Assembly (NCBI GenBank): GCA_005473895.2
Contig: SRJI02000018.1
Location: 85,040 to 149,039 of the forward strand
Direction: 5' to 3'
DNA: 64,000 nucleotides
From: Carideicomes alvinocaridis
GTDB taxonomy: Bacteria > Pseudomonadota > Alphaproteobacteria > Rhodobacterales > Rhodobacteraceae
Part shown: in pieces, positions 62,499-64,000 of the stretch
Position numbering within the stretch: the first letter of the stretch is position 1
Layout: every line of letters begins with the position of its first letter
Translations under genes and position numbers: made by a program
The notes under the pieces: model-generated
The model's database searches: none
Told to the model about the DNA's origin: nothing
What the model saw: the letters and a program-made list of their open reading frames with translations, nothing else

Positions 62499-63829
62499 GA
62501 ATGCGGGTCTCCTTCTGCCTTCACCCAGCGTAGCAGGAAAAGCCCGATCAGGAAAAGCGCGATCAGCGGCGTGACGCCCAGCGGCTGGCTGCCGGTCAGG
62601 GCGGTGACGATCCCGATGCTGAGCGGCGCGATGAAGGACGTGGCCTTGCCCGCCAGCGCGTAAAGCCCGAAGGCCTCGGTCATCTTTTCCGGGTCGGACT
62701 GGCGCACCATCATGGTCCGGCTCGCCGATTGCAGCGCGCCCCCCGCGGCGCCGATCAGCGCGCCCAGCAGGTAGAAGGCCACGTCCGGCAGCGACGAGTC
62801 CGGCGCGACGGCGATGCCGAACACCCGCTCGCGCGAGACCAGCACGACGCCCAGCGCCACGGCGGTCAGGATCAGGATGCAGGTGGCGATGACTGGCTTC
62901 GGCCCGAAGCGCGTGTCGGCCATGCCCCCGAGCCAGGCAAAGAGCGCCCCGGCGATGATCGCGAGGATGCCGAAGATGCCGGTATCGACCACCGACCAGT
63001 CCAGCATCCCCGCGGCGTAGATTCCGCCGAAGGTGTACATCCCGTTCAGCGCGTCGCGGTAGAACATGGACGAGCCGAGATAGGCGAAAAGCGACGGCCG
63101 CCCGGGCAGCGAGCGCAGGGTGCGCCCCAGCTCGCGCATCGCCCGGCCCACGGCCCCGGCCGGGCCCTTGTGCGGCTTCGGATCCCGCACCCAGAGGAAG
63201 AAGGGCACCATGAACACCGCGTACCAGATCGCCGTCAGCGGCCCGACAAAGCGCGTCCCCTCCCGCGTGGCCGGATCCAGCCCGAAGGCCGGGTCGAGCC
63301 CCACGAAGGTGCGCCCGGTCTCCGCCCCTTCGGCGAAGAAGACCAGCATGATCACCAGCGCCAGCAGCCCGCCGACATAGCCGAAGGCCCAGCCGTTGCC
63401 CGACAGCCGCCCGATCTCTTCCCGTGTGCCGAGGTCGGGCAGCATGGAATTGGTGAAGATCGTCGCGAACTCCATCCCGATCATGCCGATGGCGAAGAAG
63501 AACAGCGTCCGGTAGAGGTCGAAATCCGCCGGCTGCGCATACCACAACGCGGCGGAGCCTACGACATACATGGCGGAAAAGCCCCAGATCCAGCGCATCC
63601 GGTTGCCCGAGATGTCGGCCATGGCGCCCAGCAGCGGCGCCAGCAGGGCGATCACGATGCCCGCCGCCGCGATGCCGAAACCCCAGGCCGCCTGCGCGGC
63701 GGACCCGTCACCCATCAGCTCCTTCATGTAGGGGGCGAAGATGAAGGTGATCAGCAGCGTGTTGTAGGGCTGGCTCGCCCAGTCGAAGAAGAACCATCCC
63801 CAGATGCGCTTGCGTGCGGTCGCATTCAT
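62465..63829 (-). CDS. MFS transporter, UMF1/Atg22-like
   Basis: A 454-residue membrane transporter with about twelve helices, related to the UMF1/Atg22-like branch of the major facilitator superfamily. The opening RIWGWFFFDWASQPYNTLLITFIFAPYM is diagnostic, as is LGAMADISGNR after helix 2 and LLGALIGAAGGALQSASRTMM later. Fungal Atg22 exports amino acids from vacuoles; bacterial substrates are unknown. GGGAGG precedes the ATG. It is the first gene of a three-gene overlapping run with mepA and the phytase-like protein. Confidence 0.92.
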   Translation of the reverse strand: MNATARKRIWGWFFFDWASQPYNTLLITFIFAPYMKELMGDGSAAQAAWGFGIAAAGIVIALLAPLLGAMADISGNRMRWIWGFSAMYVVGSAALWYAQPADFDLYRTLFFFAIGMIGMEFATIFTNSMLPDLGTREEIGRLSGNGWAFGYVGGLLALVIMLVFFAEGAETGRTFVGLDPAFGLDPATREGTRFVGPLTAIWYAVFMVPFFLWVRDPKPHKGPAGAVGRAMRELGRTLRSLPGRPSLFAYLGSSMFYRDALNGMYTFGGIYAAGMLDWSVVDTGIFGILAIIAGALFAWLGGMADTRFGPKPVIATCILILTAVALGVVLVSRERVFGIAVAPDSSLPDVAFYLLGALIGAAGGALQSASRTMMVRQSDPEKMTEAFGLYALAGKATSFIAPLSIGIVTALTGSQPLGVTPLIALFLIGLFLLRWVKAEGDPHSWAERSSPSSF

Positions 63830-63951
63830 GCTGCGGCCTCCCTGTCCCTGCCGCGATATGACCCGCGGGGCGGGGGTGGGGCAAGGGAAAGATGCCCCGG
63901 CGCAGGAGATGGTCCGGAGCTGTACGGCGCGCGCGGCCGGGGCGTTGCGCC

Positions 63952-64000
63952 TCAGCGCCGCGGCACCTCCGGCCCGCCCTCCGGCGGCCAGGGGCGCTGC
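63952..64000 (-). CDS. Possible C-terminal end of a minus-strand gene cut by the window edge
   Basis: Sixteen codons ending in TGA read QRPWPPEGGPEVPRR. A Pro-rich tail like this could be the end of a real protein, but the fragment is too short to judge. The region 63830-63951 upstream of the MFS gene has no recognised feature. Confidence 0.25.
   Translation of the reverse strand, partial: QRPWPPEGGPEVPRR

Overview
This window is a GC-rich chromosomal segment (most genes look to be about 65-70% G+C by eye) from an alphaproteobacterium, most likely of the Rhodobacteraceae/Roseobacter group. Three things point there: the gene orders tsaD-gpsA-yciI-EVE, divergent from hemD-mitofilin-hemY; an EcfG-like ECF sigma factor next to a Crp/Fnr regulator; and a complete reductive pyrimidine-degradation locus under a RutR-type repressor. 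No insertion sequence, prophage or CRISPR array was seen. One protein-coding insert of clearly lower G+C (about 50%) lies at 58.2-58.9 kb. Coding density is high and many genes overlap by ATGA or TGATG junctions.

Layout. 0-9 kb: the 3' end of phaB (PHB synthesis), periplasmic Cu,Zn superoxide dismutase, the divergent glpD/glpR pair, arylamine N-acetyltransferase, and a trehalose operon otsB-GH15-otsA. 9-12.8 kb: Crp/Fnr regulator, EcfG-like sigma factor, a gene-poor stretch with stacked inverted repeats, small DUF proteins, and the start of the tsaD cluster. 12-19 kb: EVE, YciI, gpsA and tsaD on the minus strand; hemD, a mitofilin-like protein and a HemY-like protein on the plus strand, then tRNA-Thr(CGT). 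19-20 kb: small secreted proteins. 20.3-31.6 kb: pyrimidine catabolism. One minus-strand block runs amaB - small unknown - hydA - ABC ATPase - two permeases - binding protein; rutR is divergent; then DUF2783 and a second operon preT - unknown - preA. RutR-like palindromes precede both operons. 32-37 kb: xdhABC (purine oxidation). 37-45.4 kb: dienelactone hydrolase, then a beta-oxidation operon fadE-fadA-fadB-CoA transferase/hydrolase. 45.5-49.6 kb: a nitrilase - gentisate-type dioxygenase - fumarylacetoacetase-fold hydrolase operon followed by an IclR regulator. 49.9-58.2 kb: acyltransferase, gyrB, LysE exporter, hybrid histidine kinase, pncB. 58.2-64 kb: low-GC unknown, small membrane protein, arfB, a candidate short-peptide/small-RNA locus, yhhQ, phytase-like esterase, mepA and a UMF1-type MFS transporter.

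How the parts fit. Reductive pyrimidine degradation is nearly complete: a putative importer, PreTA (uracil/thymine to dihydropyrimidine), HydA (ring opening) and AmaB (beta-ureidopropionase). Two unrecognised proteins are embedded in it. The stress-related genes at the left (sodC, trehalose synthesis, sigma factor) share candidate GGAAC-N15/17-GTT promoters of the EcfG type. The nitrilase operon looks like a compact route for an aromatic nitrile or related compound, with unknown substrate. The least explained pieces are the protein between preT and preA, the structured region after the sigma factor, the 18-codon ORF/RNA at 59.75-59.93 kb, and the low-GC gene at 58.2 kb. All family assignments come from reading motifs; no database search was run.
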